From: Clostridium ragsdalei P11
GTDB taxonomy: Bacteria > Bacillota > Clostridia > Clostridiales > Clostridiaceae
Length of the DNA stretch: 64,000 nt
Direction of reading: 5' to 3'
Assembly (NCBI RefSeq): GCF_001675165.1
Contig: NZ_LROS01000017.1
Span: 1-64,000 of the forward strand
Position 1 is the first letter of the stretch; every line of letters starts with the position of its first letter. Both the position numbers and the translations under genes were made by a program. A model generated the notes under the pieces. It worked only from the letters and a program-made list of their open reading frames with translations, did no database searches and was not told the DNA's origin. This document shows positions 17,368 through 25,852 of this stretch, in pieces.

Positions 17368-18084
17368 TTAACTATTACTTTTAAAATAATCTTCCTTAAA
17401 TTTTTTAAAGGAATAACTTATGGGTTTGTTTACTCTATATAATCCATATAGAAGTACTATAATTGCAAAGCCAAAGGATGCTATATTTGTTAGTACAGGT
17501 GATGTAAAGCCTGATAATATTTTATCCTCTAGCATCATATTTAAGGACGTATGGGCAAGTACAGCGCCTCCTAAGTATATTACCATAGGGTGTTTATTCA
17601 TAAGTTTTGCTACAAACTGACTCCCAAAAAATATTATAGGAATATTTAGTACCAATCCAAATATTATACTAGGTATATGTCCATGGGCAGCAGCAGCTAT
17701 TGCAAGTACATTGTCAAGACTCATGGTAGCATCAGCTATTACTATACTTGAGATTGCACGAAAGTATTTATTTGAAGGACTAACTTTTATATTTTCCTCC
17801 TCAGATTTAGGGCTTATGAAATTCCAGGTTATTTTTATAAGTAAAATTCCACCTATTAATTTTATAGGAAGCCATTCTATTAACATTATGTAAGTGATGA
17901 GGCAAGCAAATATTATTCTTAGAAAAATCGCAGCAAAAACTCCAATCATAGAAGCAGATTTTGCATGATTCTTTGGTAAATCTTTAGTTGCCAGGGCAAT
18001 AACTCCTATATTATCACCACTTAATACTATATCTAATAAAGTAATTTGTAGAGCCCCTAGCAAAAAAGTAGTTAAATTATCCAC
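17368..18084 (-). CDS. TerC family (YjbE-type) integral membrane protein
   Basis: A 238-aa TerC-family protein with about seven membrane helices. The acidic motifs typical of metal-ion handling are visible: LLDIVLSGDNIGVIAL near the N-terminus and ADATMSLDNVLAIAAAAHG in the middle. The GTG at 18084 is the start, with AAGGAGT 9 nt upstream. YjbE/TerC proteins are linked to manganese export or to metallation of exoenzymes. No yybP-ykoY-like manganese riboswitch was seen in the upstream spacer. Confidence 0.85.
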   Translation of the reverse strand: MDNLTTFLLGALQITLLDIVLSGDNIGVIALATKDLPKNHAKSASMIGVFAAIFLRIIFACLITYIMLIEWLPIKLIGGILLIKITWNFISPKSEEENIKVSPSNKYFRAISSIVIADATMSLDNVLAIAAAAHGHIPSIIFGLVLNIPIIFFGSQFVAKLMNKHPMVIYLGGAVLAHTSLNMMLEDKILSGFTSPVLTNIASFGFAIIVLLYGLYRVNKPISYSFKKFKEDYFKSNS

Positions 18085-18396
18085 GCCGTTTACTCCTTTT
18101 ATCCTAATTTTTAAATTAAGTTAGTATTGTACAAAGTAATATATTCATTAAATATAATAAATATTACTTATTTAGTTTTTCTATAATTTATTGTAACACA
18201 TAAATGATACAATATAAAGTATATAAAGCAAAATAATTTACCATATAATATGGTTTTTAAATCTACATACATTTTAAATAATAATGAATATAGAAGATTC
18301 TGACTTATTATTTTATTTAATTCATATATGTGATAAAATTAAATTTGAACAGATGTTTATATGAAATTAAAACGATTGCAAATAGGGGGAAATTAA
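18085..18396. other. AT-rich divergent spacer
   Basis: 312 nt between the TerC-like and WG-repeat genes. It is over 80% A/T by eye, with a TATAAT-like GATAAAATT near 18333 that may be the -10 for the WG-repeat gene. No hairpin, riboswitch or small gene is supported. Confidence 0.4.
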
Positions 18397-19305
18397 ATGA
18401 AAAACTATACTAATTTATTTAGAATTAAGTTAAATGATAAGTGGGGTTATATGGATAATAATGGACAAGTTATCATAGAACCTGTATTTCAATATGCATG
18501 GGATTTTCTGGATAGTTTAGCTGCTGTTAAGATGAACAATAAATGGGGATATGTAGACTGCAACGGAAAAACAGTTATAGACTATAAATATACACAGTCA
18601 TGGAATTTCTCCGATGGATTTGCTCCTGTGAAAATAAAGGAAAAGTGGGGTATTATAGATCATAATGATAACATGGTTATAGAACCAAGTTTTAATTTTA
18701 TTGATGAGTTCTCAAATGGAATGGCACTGGTAAACAAAAATAGTAAGTATGGTTTTTTGGACAAAAAAGGAAACTACCCAATAGCATTGAAATACGAAAA
18801 TGCCTTTAGTTTTTCAGAAGAGGTTGCTAGGGTAAATAATGGCGATAAGTGGAAGTACATTGATAGTAAAGGAAATGAAGTAATAAACTGTAATTTCGAT
18901 TGCGTTTTTGATTTTCATGAAGGATTAGCTCAAGTTATGAAAAATTTTAAATATGGATTTATTGATAAATCAGGTAATTTAGTTATAGAACTTAAATATG
19001 ATAGTACAGATGGTTTTTATGAAGACGTAGCTAATGTAAAAATAGATGAAAAATGTGGATACATAAATAAAAAAGATGAATTTGTAATAGACCCTATTTT
19101 TGATGAAGCTCTTAATTTTAGTGAAGGACGAGCCTTTGTAAAGATAAAGGATAAATGGGGATGTATTGATAAAAGTGGAAAGTTTGTATTGAAACCTCAA
19201 TTTGATGATGTAAATAATTTTTGTAATGGAGCAGCTATGGTAATATTGGATGATAAATATATATATATTGACAAAGAGGGAAAAAGAATTTGGGAAGAAC
19301 AGTAG
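18397..19305 (+). CDS. WG-repeat (KWG) protein
   Basis: A 302-aa protein made almost entirely of nine tandem WG-type repeats of about 33 residues, each resembling KWGYMDNNGQVIIEP. No signal peptide or membrane segment is seen, so it is probably cytoplasmic or exported by an unknown route. Repeats of this type form beta-propeller-like or solenoid folds and their binding partners are usually unknown. The GGGGG site lies 9 nt before the ATG. It is monocistronic. Confidence 0.85.
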   Translation: MKNYTNLFRIKLNDKWGYMDNNGQVIIEPVFQYAWDFLDSLAAVKMNNKWGYVDCNGKTVIDYKYTQSWNFSDGFAPVKIKEKWGIIDHNDNMVIEPSFNFIDEFSNGMALVNKNSKYGFLDKKGNYPIALKYENAFSFSEEVARVNNGDKWKYIDSKGNEVINCNFDCVFDFHEGLAQVMKNFKYGFIDKSGNLVIELKYDSTDGFYEDVANVKIDEKCGYINKKDEFVIDPIFDEALNFSEGRAFVKIKDKWGCIDKSGKFVLKPQFDDVNNFCNGAAMVILDDKYIYIDKEGKRIWEEQ

Positions 19306-19341
19306 ATACAATTGAGAATTAGAAGTTAAGAATTAAAGAGG

Positions 19342-19383
19342 AAATGGGCATAGATTTGTGTAAGAGTGAATCCATGCTCATTT
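19342..19383 (+). terminator. Terminator-like hairpin (GCATAGATT type)
   Basis: AAATGGGCATAGATT and AATCCATGCTCATTT form a hairpin after the WG-repeat gene, followed by TATTATT. A near copy occurs at 36624-36675 after the CynX-type MFS gene, so this is a recurring hairpin word. Confidence 0.65.
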
Positions 19384-19399
19384 ATTATTGAAGGTAATT

Positions 19400-19696
19400 C
19401 AACTTTCGCACATATAGAATTTTGACTTAATATAAAAAAATTGTGAAACAATATTTTTAAAGAACAAAGTTCAAAGTTCAAATATCAAATAAGGATAATT
19501 TTCTTCCTAACGTCAGAAAATATTAAAATTATAGATTTCCTGAGGTACGAGGGAAATCATCTTTATCTGTTCTTTGTTATTTGAACTTTGTTATTTGAAC
19601 TTTGTTATTTGAACTTTGTTATTTGAACTTTGTTATTTTAAAAAGCTTTGCTTCGCAAAGTTTTTAAACTGCGAAAGTTAAGTCTATATTTTTATG
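19400..19696. repeat. MITE-like repeat with tandem ATTTGAACTTTG words
   Basis: The ends are inverted: CAACTTTCGCA on the left and TGCGAAAGTT on the right. Inside are TTTTGACTTAATATAAAA, a core AAGGATAATTTTCTTCC with GTCAGAAAAT, and a run of tandem ATTTGAACTTTG units (about 19565-19640) that can pair with AAAGTTCAAAGTTCAAAT near 19464. The same ends and core recur inverted at 57262-57540. It is non-coding, with no transposase and no clear target-site duplication. Confidence 0.7.
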
Positions 19697-19761
19697 GCTC
19701 TTAGATATATAATAGGTTTTGTGACTTAATTATTATGAATGCGTTTGGAGGACTGAATATT

Positions 19762-20592
19762 TTGAAGTTATATATTTCGGACTTGGATGGAACTTTATTA
19801 AATTCAGATCAAGTCGTAAGTAAAGATTCAATTAGAATTATAAATAAGTTAATAGATTCAGGATTAAAATTTACTATTGCTACGGCTAGGTCCTATGAAG
19901 CTTGTAAAAGTATATTGAAACCATTAAATCTAAATATACCTATTATTTTAAATAATGGAGCTTTCGTATATGATACTACTTTGGCTAAAAATATAGTAGA
20001 GAACTATTTAGATGAGTGTACGGTTTATTTTATTTTAAAATATTATGAATTAAAAAAAATTTCACCTATAGTGTCTGCAGTGGATTCAATTGGAAATAAA
20101 AAGATATTTTATAGGGGCATTTTTAATGAAGGACAAAATATATACATAAATTCAAGAATACAGCATGGTGATACAAGGCTTACTGAGGTAAGTGATTTTT
20201 CACAAATAGTTAATTATAATATAATAAATATTTTTGCAATAGAAGCAAAGGGTGTTTTAGATGACACATATCAATTATTTACAAAAATAATAAAGGGCAG
20301 TTTTCATTACACAGAGGAAATTTATGCGAAAGGTTTTTTCTGGCTTGAATCAATGAATTATAATGCTAATAAAAGATTAGCAGCTAAATACTTAAAGGAA
20401 AGTTTGAAAGCAGACAAGCTTATTTGTTTTGGAGATAATTTAAATGATGCACCACTTTTTAAATTTGCGGATGAAAAATATGCAGTTAAAAACGCATATG
20501 ATGAATTAAAAAAGTTGGCTACAGGAATTATTGGTTCAAATAATGAGGATGGAGTGGCTAAATTTCTTGAGTATAATATTGGTAATAGTTAA
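19762..20592 (+). CDS. HAD-superfamily Cof-type phosphatase
   Basis: A 276-aa HAD IIB (Cof) hydrolase. The TTG at 19762 is preferred because GGAGG lies 10 nt upstream and the family begins with the nucleophile motif, here LYISDLDGTLLNSD. Motif II is FTIATAR, and motif III/IV is ICFGDNLNDAPLFKFA. Such enzymes dephosphorylate sugar phosphates, flavin or pyridoxal phosphates; the substrate is not readable. It is a single gene after a MITE-like element. Confidence 0.88.
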   Translation: MKLYISDLDGTLLNSDQVVSKDSIRIINKLIDSGLKFTIATARSYEACKSILKPLNLNIPIILNNGAFVYDTTLAKNIVENYLDECTVYFILKYYELKKISPIVSAVDSIGNKKIFYRGIFNEGQNIYINSRIQHGDTRLTEVSDFSQIVNYNIINIFAIEAKGVLDDTYQLFTKIIKGSFHYTEEIYAKGFFWLESMNYNANKRLAAKYLKESLKADKLICFGDNLNDAPLFKFADEKYAVKNAYDELKKLATGIIGSNNEDGVAKFLEYNIGNS

Positions 20593-20690
20593 GAAGATTA
20601 TTTATGGTAAATGTATAATAAAGGTCTGAAGATGGTATAGTAGGGTTAAACTTATATTGAATTAAATTTAGGAATAGTATATAATATAAT

Positions 20691-20710
20691 TACACCCCCT
20701 CTAGGGGGGA
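20691..20710 (+). promoter_or_regulatory. CsoR operator candidate 1
   Basis: TACACCCCCTCTAGGGGGGA is a G/C-rich dyad in very AT-rich DNA, just upstream of the csoR ribosome-binding site and after a TATAAT-like box. It matches the CCCCN-NGGGG pattern of CsoR sites, implying autoregulation. Confidence 0.75.
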
Positions 20711-20720
20711 GGGAGGAAAA

Positions 20721-20987
20721 ATGAACGAAGAAAAAAAGAAGGCCATACAAGCTTTAAAAACTTCAAAAGGACAAATAGAAGGTATAATAAAAATGATTGA
20801 AGAAGGAAGATATTGTATTGATATATCTAATCAAATGGTTGCAGCTCAGTCATTGCTAAAAAAAGCTAATTTGCTTATTCTAAAACAACATCTTAATAAT
20901 TGTGTAAAAGATGCTTTTATTAACAATAGTGGTGATGAGAAGGTAGATGAGATAATAGGGTTACTTTCAAAGTTACTAAAAGACTAA
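20721..20987 (+). CDS. csoR: CsoR-family copper-sensing repressor
   Basis: An 88-aa all-helical DUF156 protein. The Cu(I) ligand triad of CsoR is in place: Cys32 (RYCIDIS), His57 and Cys61 (KQHLNNC), with the family spacing Cys-x24-His-x3-Cys. GGGAGG precedes the ATG. Palindromic G/C operators lie before this gene and before copA, so the two form a copper-responsive pair in which Cu(I) binding releases repression. Confidence 0.92.
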   Translation: MNEEKKKAIQALKTSKGQIEGIIKMIEEGRYCIDISNQMVAAQSLLKKANLLILKQHLNNCVKDAFINNSGDEKVDEIIGLLSKLLKD

Positions 20988-21108
20988 TATATAACTTAAA
21001 AAATTATAGATATGCCTCCTCTTGCTTTCCATCTTACATTAAAGGTTTACATATAGCAATGTAGGAGGCGTAAAGCAAAAGCATAAATGATAACTTATAG
21101 TAAAATAT

Positions 21109-21136
21109 CACCCCACAGGTGTGGGGTAAATATAAT
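21109..21136 (+). promoter_or_regulatory. copA promoter with CsoR operator candidate 2
   Basis: ACCCCACA and TGTGGGGT are perfect inverted arms around GG, immediately followed by TATAAT at 21131-21136. The dyad occupies the -35/-10 spacer, so a bound CsoR would block polymerase. Transcription would start near 21142, just before leader copy C. Confidence 0.78.
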
Positions 21137-21165
21137 ACTAAATGTAAAAGCTTAAAATATCAAGT

Positions 21166-21361
21166 GATTCTTAGGTTCAGGTGGAGTTTGCTTATAAGGA
21201 ATACATTTTCTCAATCTGAACCTTAGAAGAACTTATCCAGGTGCGTAGCAGTGCTTATCCACCACTTCGAAGAAAAGCAGATATCCCAAATCTTTGATTT
21301 AGTGATAGTCGCTTTCACAGAGTGCGATGGGGGTGTTAGCAATGGTAGCAATCGGGTAGAT
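21166..21361 (+). promoter_or_regulatory. Structured leader-RNA candidate, copy C (copA)
   Basis: Hairpin 1 pairs TTCTTAGGTTCAG (from 21168) with CTGAACCTTAGAA (to 21228). The core (21232-21361) has TTATCC paired to GGGTA, the conserved loop GGTGCGTAGC facing GGTAGCAATC, and inner helix CAGTGCT/AGCAATG with one mismatch. One 42-nt module (21274-21315) lies in the apical loop. It lies between the copper-controlled promoter and the copA ribosome-binding site. Confidence 0.65.
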
Positions 21362-21407
21362 AGTAGTTTTAAAGTTATGCGTATCAAAACAGAAGGAGGA
21401 AGAAGCA

Positions 21408-23858
21408 ATGATAAAAAGGACATTAAAAATAGAAGGAATGACCTGTGCAGCTTGTGTTAAAGCAGTGGAAAGAGCTTCAAAAAAACTAGATGGTGTGTTA
21501 GACGCTAATGTTAATTTGGCAACGGAAAAATTAAGTGTAAGTTTTGATGACTCAAAGGTTAATGTTCAAGATATACAGTGTGCAATAGATAAAGCTGGAT
21601 ATAAGGCTTTAATTGACACTACAAATAGAATATTGAAAATAGAAGGAATGACTTGCGCAGCTTGTGCTAAAGCAGTAGAAAGGGTTTCAAAAAAACTAGA
21701 AGGCGTATATGAAGCAAATGTAAATATTGCTACAGAAAAGCTAAGTATAGCATTTGATGCTTCAAAAGTTAATGTTCAGGATATAAAAAAGGCAATAGAA
21801 AAAGCAGGATATAAAGCTTTAGAAGAAGAAATTTCTGTAGATACAGATAAGGGAAAAAAAGAAAAAGAAATAAAGTCGTTATGGAATAGATTTATAATAT
21901 CTGCTGTATTTGCAGTTCCACTACTTATAATAGCTATGGTACCAATGATTAGTGAAAAATTGGGATATATGCTTCCACAGGCTATAGACCCAATGAATCA
22001 TCCGCAAGTTTTTTCAATAATACAGTTACTTTTAGTATTACCTATAATGATTGTTGGTAGAAAGTATTTTACTGTTGGTTTTAAATCATTATTTAGAAGA
22101 AGTCCCAATATGGATTCACTTATAGCAATAGGCTCATCTGCTGCTTTTATCTATAGTGTTTTTGCAGTATATGAAATTTTTATAGGAAACACAAACTATC
22201 ATTTATATTTTGAATCAGCAGGTACAATACTTACTCTTATTACATTAGGTAAATATCTGGAATCTGTTGCTAAAGGAAAAACTTCGGAAGCTATAAAAAA
22301 GCTTATGGGGCTTGCACCAAAAACTGCTACTATAATTAAAGAAAATAAAGAAATAGAAATTTCTATAGATGAAGTTGAAGTTGGAGATATAATTGTAGTA
22401 AAACCTGGTGAAAAAATACCTGTAGATGGAGAGGTTACAGAGGGAATTACTTCAGTAGATGAATCCATGCTTACAGGTGAAAGTATACCTGTAGAAAAAA
22501 ATCCTTCCGATAAGGTCATTGGAGCAAGTATAAATAAAAATGGTTCTATTAGGTATAAGGCTACAAGAGTTGGTAAGGATACAGCACTGGCACAAATTAT
22601 TAAATTAGTAGAGGAAGCTCAAGGGTCAAAGGCTCCTATCGCAAAATTAGCAGATGTTATATCAGGATACTTTGTACCGGTAGTAATGGCATTAGCTACA
22701 ATTGCTGCTTTAGCTTGGTACATATATGGTGAAACAGGAGTATTTTCACTTACCATATTTATATCAGTGTTAGTAATTGCGTGTCCTTGTGCTTTAGGAT
22801 TGGCAACACCAACTGCTATTATGGTTGGTACCGGAAAAGGTGCTGAATATGGTGTGCTTATAAAAAGTGGTACTGCACTGGAAGCAGCGCATAGAATTCA
22901 AACTATAGTATTTGACAAAACAGGAACTATAACTGAAGGTAATCCAAAGGTTACAGATATAGTTACAATTTCAGATATAGATGAAAACTGTTTACTTCAA
23001 TTAGCAGCTTCAGGTGAAAAATCATCAGAACATCCTTTAGGAGAAGCAATAGTTAAAGAAGCTGAAAACAGAAAAATTGAATTAAAAAAATTAGAGTCAT
23101 TTAAAGCTATACCAGGACATGGAATAGAAGTTGATATAGAAAACAGTAAAATATTGCTTGGAAATAGAAAACTTATGGTTGAAAGTAATATCTCCTTAGA
23201 AAAGTTAGAGGAAAAATCACAAGCTTTAGCAAATGAAGGCAAAACTCCTATGTATGTTGCTCTTGAAAATAAGGCAATTGGTGTAATTGCTGTAGCAGAT
23301 ACAGTTAAAGAACATAGTAAAAAAGCTATAGATAAACTTCATTCTATGGGAATTGAAGTGGCGATGATAACTGGAGATAACAAGAAAACTGCTGAAGCTA
23401 TAGCTAAACAGGTTGGAATAGATAGAATACTTGCAGAAGTTTTACCACAAGATAAGGCAAAGGAAGTTAAAAAACTTCAAAGTGAAAACAAGAAAGTTGC
23501 CATGGTTGGAGATGGCATAAATGATGCACCAGCCTTAGCACAGGCTGATATAGGTATAGCTATAGGGTCTGGTACAGATGTAGCTATGGAATCTGCAGAT
23601 ATAGTTTTAATGAGAAGTGATTTAATGGATGTAGTCACAGCTATAGATTTAAGCAAGAAAACAATAAAAAATATAAAGGAAAACTTGTTCTGGGCTTTTG
23701 GTTATAATAGTTTAGGAATTCCGGTAGCTATGGGAGTACTTCACATATTTGGAGGACCACTTTTAAACCCAATGATAGCAGCTCTTGCCATGAGTTTAAG
23801 TTCTGTATCAGTTTTAAGTAATGCTTTAAGATTGAAAGGCTTTAAGCCATCAATATAA
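21408..23858 (+). CDS. copA: Copper-exporting P1B-type ATPase CopA
   Basis: An 816-aa copper ATPase exporting Cu(I) across the membrane. Two N-terminal heavy-metal-associated domains each carry GMTCAAC (about residues 9-15 and 78-84). The membrane metal-site motif [10 protein letters not shown], the phosphorylation loop DKTGTITEG, the HP dipeptide (SSEHPLGEA) and the hinge [18 protein letters not shown] are all present. The C-terminal [12 protein letters not shown] also fits Cu+-ATPases. AGAAGGAGG precedes the ATG. It works with CsoR upstream and the CopZ-like chaperone downstream. Confidence 0.96.
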   Translation: MIKRTLKIEGMTCAACVKAVERASKKLDGVLDANVNLATEKLSVSFDDSKVNVQDIQCAIDKAGYKALIDTTNRILKIEGMTCAACAKAVERVSKKLEGVYEANVNIATEKLSIAFDASKVNVQDIKKAIEKAGYKALEEEISVDTDKGKKEKEIKSLWNRFIISAVFAVPLLIIAMVPMISEKLGYMLPQAIDPMNHPQVFSIIQLLLVLPIMIVGRKYFTVGFKSLFRRSPNMDSLIAIGSSAAFIYSVFAVYEIFIGNTNYHLYFESAGTILTLITLGKYLESVAKGKTSEAIKKLMGLAPKTATIIKENKEIEISIDEVEVGDIIVVKPGEKIPVDGEVTEGITSVDESMLTGESIPVEKNPSDKVIGASINKNGSIRYKATRVGKDTALAQIIKLVEEAQGSKAPIAKLADVISGYFVPVVMALATIAALAWYIYGETGVFSLTIFISVLVIACPCALGLATPTAIMVGTGKGAEYGVLIKSGTALEAAHRIQTIVFDKTGTITEGNPKVTDIVTISDIDENCLLQLAASGEKSSEHPLGEAIVKEAENRKIELKKLESFKAIPGHGIEVDIENSKILLGNRKLMVESNISLEKLEEKSQALANEGKTPMYVALENKAIGVIAVADTVKEHSKKAIDKLHSMGIEVAMITGDNKKTAEAIAKQVGIDRILAEVLPQDKAKEVKKLQSENKKVAMVGDGINDAPALAQADIGIAIGSGTDVAMESADIVLMRSDLMDVVTAIDLSKKTIKNIKENLFWAFGYNSLGIPVAMGVLHIFGGPLLNPMIAALAMSLSSVSVLSNALRLKGFKPSI

Positions 23859-23865
23859 ACAAAGT

Positions 23866-23986
23866 TCTTGGCATCAGATGGAGTTTTGACTCCACCTGAT
23901 GCTTAGAAATCGTTATCCAGAGACGTAGCTGCTCTTTACTCCCATTTGGAGAAGTGGGAGTATTAGAGCAGGTAGTCATCGGATAA
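23866..23986 (+). promoter_or_regulatory. Structured leader-RNA candidate, copy D (copZ)
   Basis: The simplest copy, with no 42-nt module. Hairpin 1 is GCATCAGATGGAGT/ACTCCACCTGATGC. The core (23910-23986) has TTATCC/GGATAA, loop GAGACGTAG facing GTAGTCATC, helix CTGCTCT/AGAGCAG and apical stem CTCCCA/TGGGAG. It occupies the gap between the copA stop and the copZ ribosome-binding site, so it would act within the copA-copZ transcript unless it holds its own promoter. Confidence 0.7.
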
Positions 23987-24014
23987 AATTATAAAATGAA
24001 GGGTGGAATAAGTT

Positions 24015-24230
24015 ATGAAAAAGAAGATAATCGTTGAAGGAATGAGCTGTGGACACTGTGTTAATCATGTAAAAACAGCATTGGAGGAACTTAAAGGTGC
24101 AGCTAATGTATCTGTTGATTTAGATTCTAAAACAGCTTTAGTTGAATCTAGTGGTGAAATTAAAGATGCTGACATAAAATCTGCTATTGAAGATGCAGGT
24201 TATGAAGTTATTTCTATAGAGCAAGCATAA
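24015..24230 (+). CDS. copZ: Copper chaperone, CopZ-type HMA protein
   Basis: A 71-aa heavy-metal-associated domain, probably delivering Cu(I) to CopA. The metal motif is GMSCGHC (about residues 9-15), MxCxxC as expected, and the fold's ending DAGYEV is present. AGGGTGG precedes the ATG. It follows copA after leader copy D. Confidence 0.9.
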   Translation: MKKKIIVEGMSCGHCVNHVKTALEELKGAANVSVDLDSKTALVESSGEIKDADIKSAIEDAGYEVISIEQA

Positions 24231-24335
24231 TATTTAATATTTAGCACAAAGAAGATGCTTCACAATAGAAAATAATTTTAAATAATATGTTCCTTTTCTA
24301 TGGATGTATACTTAACTTTCATAGGCACAAAAATA

Positions 24336-24380
24336 CTCCCCTTATTATAAACAGATTGGGGCTGTCTACTCTAAGGGGAG
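24336..24380. terminator. Bidirectional terminator
   Basis: CTCCCCTTA and TAAGGGGAG form the stem between the convergent copZ and iron alcohol dehydrogenase genes. It is unusually G/C rich for the region. Confidence 0.75.
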
Positions 24381-24435
24381 CATACTACTTTAGTTTGTGT
24401 ACATTTTTCTAAATATAAATACATTAATTTTTAAA

Positions 24436-25602
24436 CTAGAAATTAACCTTTTGCCCATTATACATATACTGCAAGAGCTTTTTCATTTCTTCCTCAGTTA
24501 TTGCTCTAGGATTAGATCCAGTGCAAGCATCCATCATAGCATTGTGAGCTATAAAATCTAGGTTTTCATTAAAATCGTTTTCGCTTATACCATAATCTTT
24601 TATAGTAAGAGGAATATCCATCTTTTTATTCATAGTACAAATCATTTCTGTTAATGAATCTATTAATTCATCTTCACTATTCCCTGATAGATGAAGCTTT
24701 TTAGCTATTTTAGCATATCTTTCTGAACAAGCTTTCTTGTTAAAATCTATAACATAAGGTAAGTATATGGCATTAGCACACCCATGAGGTATGTGGAATA
24801 CTGCGCCAGTTTTATGTGCTATACTATGAGTTATTCCAAGGAGTGCATTTGAAAATGCCATTCCAGCTAGACATTGGGCTATGTGCATATGGCCCCTAGC
24901 TTCTTTATCTTCTTCATAGGATTTCAATAAATATTTATGAATCATGGTTATAGCATGCATAGCAAGTGGATCTGAGAAATCTGAATGTAAACTTGCCACA
25001 TATGCTTCTATTGCGTGAGTAAGTGCATCCATTCCAGTGTGTGCTGTAAGCTTTTTAGGCATTGTTTCTGCAAGAGACGGATCTATTATAGCTATATCAG
25101 GGGTAAGGTTAAAATCTGCAAGAGGATATTTTATTTTAGCTTTATAGTCTGTTATTACAGAAAATGATGTTACTTCAGTTGCTGTTCCACTTGTAGAAGG
25201 TATAGCAACAAATTGTGCCTTTTGCCTTAATTTAGGAATCCCAAAAGGGACTACCGCTTTTTCAAATGTAAAGTCAGGGTATTCATAAAATATCCACATT
25301 GCTTTGGCAGCATCGATGGGAGATCCTCCACCTATTGATACTATCCAGTCTGGATTAAAGTCTCTCATTATTTTAGCACCATTCATAACAGTATCAACAG
25401 ATGGATCAGGCTCAACACCTTCTATTAATTTAACTTCCATACCTGCTTCTTTTAAGTATTCTTCAACTTTGGCTAAGAACCCAAATCTCTTCATAGATCC
25501 TCCACCTACAACAACTACTGCTTTATTTCCATCTAAATTTTTTAAATTTTCTAAGGCATTTTCACCAAAGTAAATATCCCTAGGCAAAGTAAATCTTCCC
25601 AT
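24436..25602 (-). CDS. Iron-containing alcohol dehydrogenase
   Basis: A 388-aa Fe-ADH (butanol/ethanol dehydrogenase group), reducing aldehydes to alcohols with NAD(P)H. The dinucleotide segment SIGGGSPIDAAKAMW is present (about 95-110). The metal ligands lie in the D-H-H-H pattern around HTGMDALTHAIEAY, NALLGITHSIAHKTGA and FHIPHGCAN. Length is standard. AAGGAGG precedes ATG 25602. A sigma-54 promoter lies about 95 nt upstream, so expression should need the enhancer-binding activator encoded just upstream at 25853. Confidence 0.93.
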   Translation of the reverse strand: MGRFTLPRDIYFGENALENLKNLDGNKAVVVVGGGSMKRFGFLAKVEEYLKEAGMEVKLIEGVEPDPSVDTVMNGAKIMRDFNPDWIVSIGGGSPIDAAKAMWIFYEYPDFTFEKAVVPFGIPKLRQKAQFVAIPSTSGTATEVTSFSVITDYKAKIKYPLADFNLTPDIAIIDPSLAETMPKKLTAHTGMDALTHAIEAYVASLHSDFSDPLAMHAITMIHKYLLKSYEEDKEARGHMHIAQCLAGMAFSNALLGITHSIAHKTGAVFHIPHGCANAIYLPYVIDFNKKACSERYAKIAKKLHLSGNSEDELIDSLTEMICTMNKKMDIPLTIKDYGISENDFNENLDFIAHNAMMDACTGSNPRAITEEEMKKLLQYMYNGQKVNF

Positions 25603-25695
25603 TTTTGTCCTCCTTATTATTAAGTTATATTACTTTTTTAGAATTTAACTATTGGGGTAATTAAATTTTTTGGTTTATATTTAATTAAATATATA

Positions 25696-25712
25696 AGCAA
25701 GTATTGTGCCAG
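25696..25712 (-). promoter_or_regulatory. Sigma-54 (-24/-12) promoter for Fe-ADH
   Basis: Read on the minus strand: CTGGCACAATACTTGCTTAT, matching TGGCAC-N5-TTGC exactly, ahead of the Fe-ADH start. A near-identical promoter precedes the zinc alcohol dehydrogenase at 29134-29150. Confidence 0.88.
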
Positions 25713-25782
25713 TATATTTTTTATCATGAAAAGATTGAATCTAGATGGATATTTTATAGAGTTTAGTTATCTTTTAAAATAC

Positions 25783-25833
25783 TGTTGCAAAAAGCAACAA
25801 TTTTCCTTAAAATACTGTTGCTTTTTACAACAG
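25783..25833. promoter_or_regulatory. Activator-binding (UAS) dyads
   Basis: Two dyads, TGTTGC-N5-GCAACA (25783-25799) and CTGTTG-N7-CAACAG (25815-25833), lie about 70-120 nt upstream of the sigma-54 promoter, a normal spacing for enhancer sites. Related but less symmetric words (ATGTTGCTTTTTACGAC) occupy the same place at about 29255-29275 for the second unit. Confidence 0.7.
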
Positions 25834-25852
25834 TGTTGTTTTTATATACACT

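Noticed and set aside
18085-18396. yybP-ykoY manganese riboswitch before the TerC-like gene
   Set aside because: TerC genes often carry it, but the GGGGAGTAGC-type core and GTCGTCA partner are absent on either strand.
19565-19645. CRISPR array from the tandem 14-nt units
   Set aside because: The units are contiguous without unique spacers and lie inside a MITE-like element; no cas genes.
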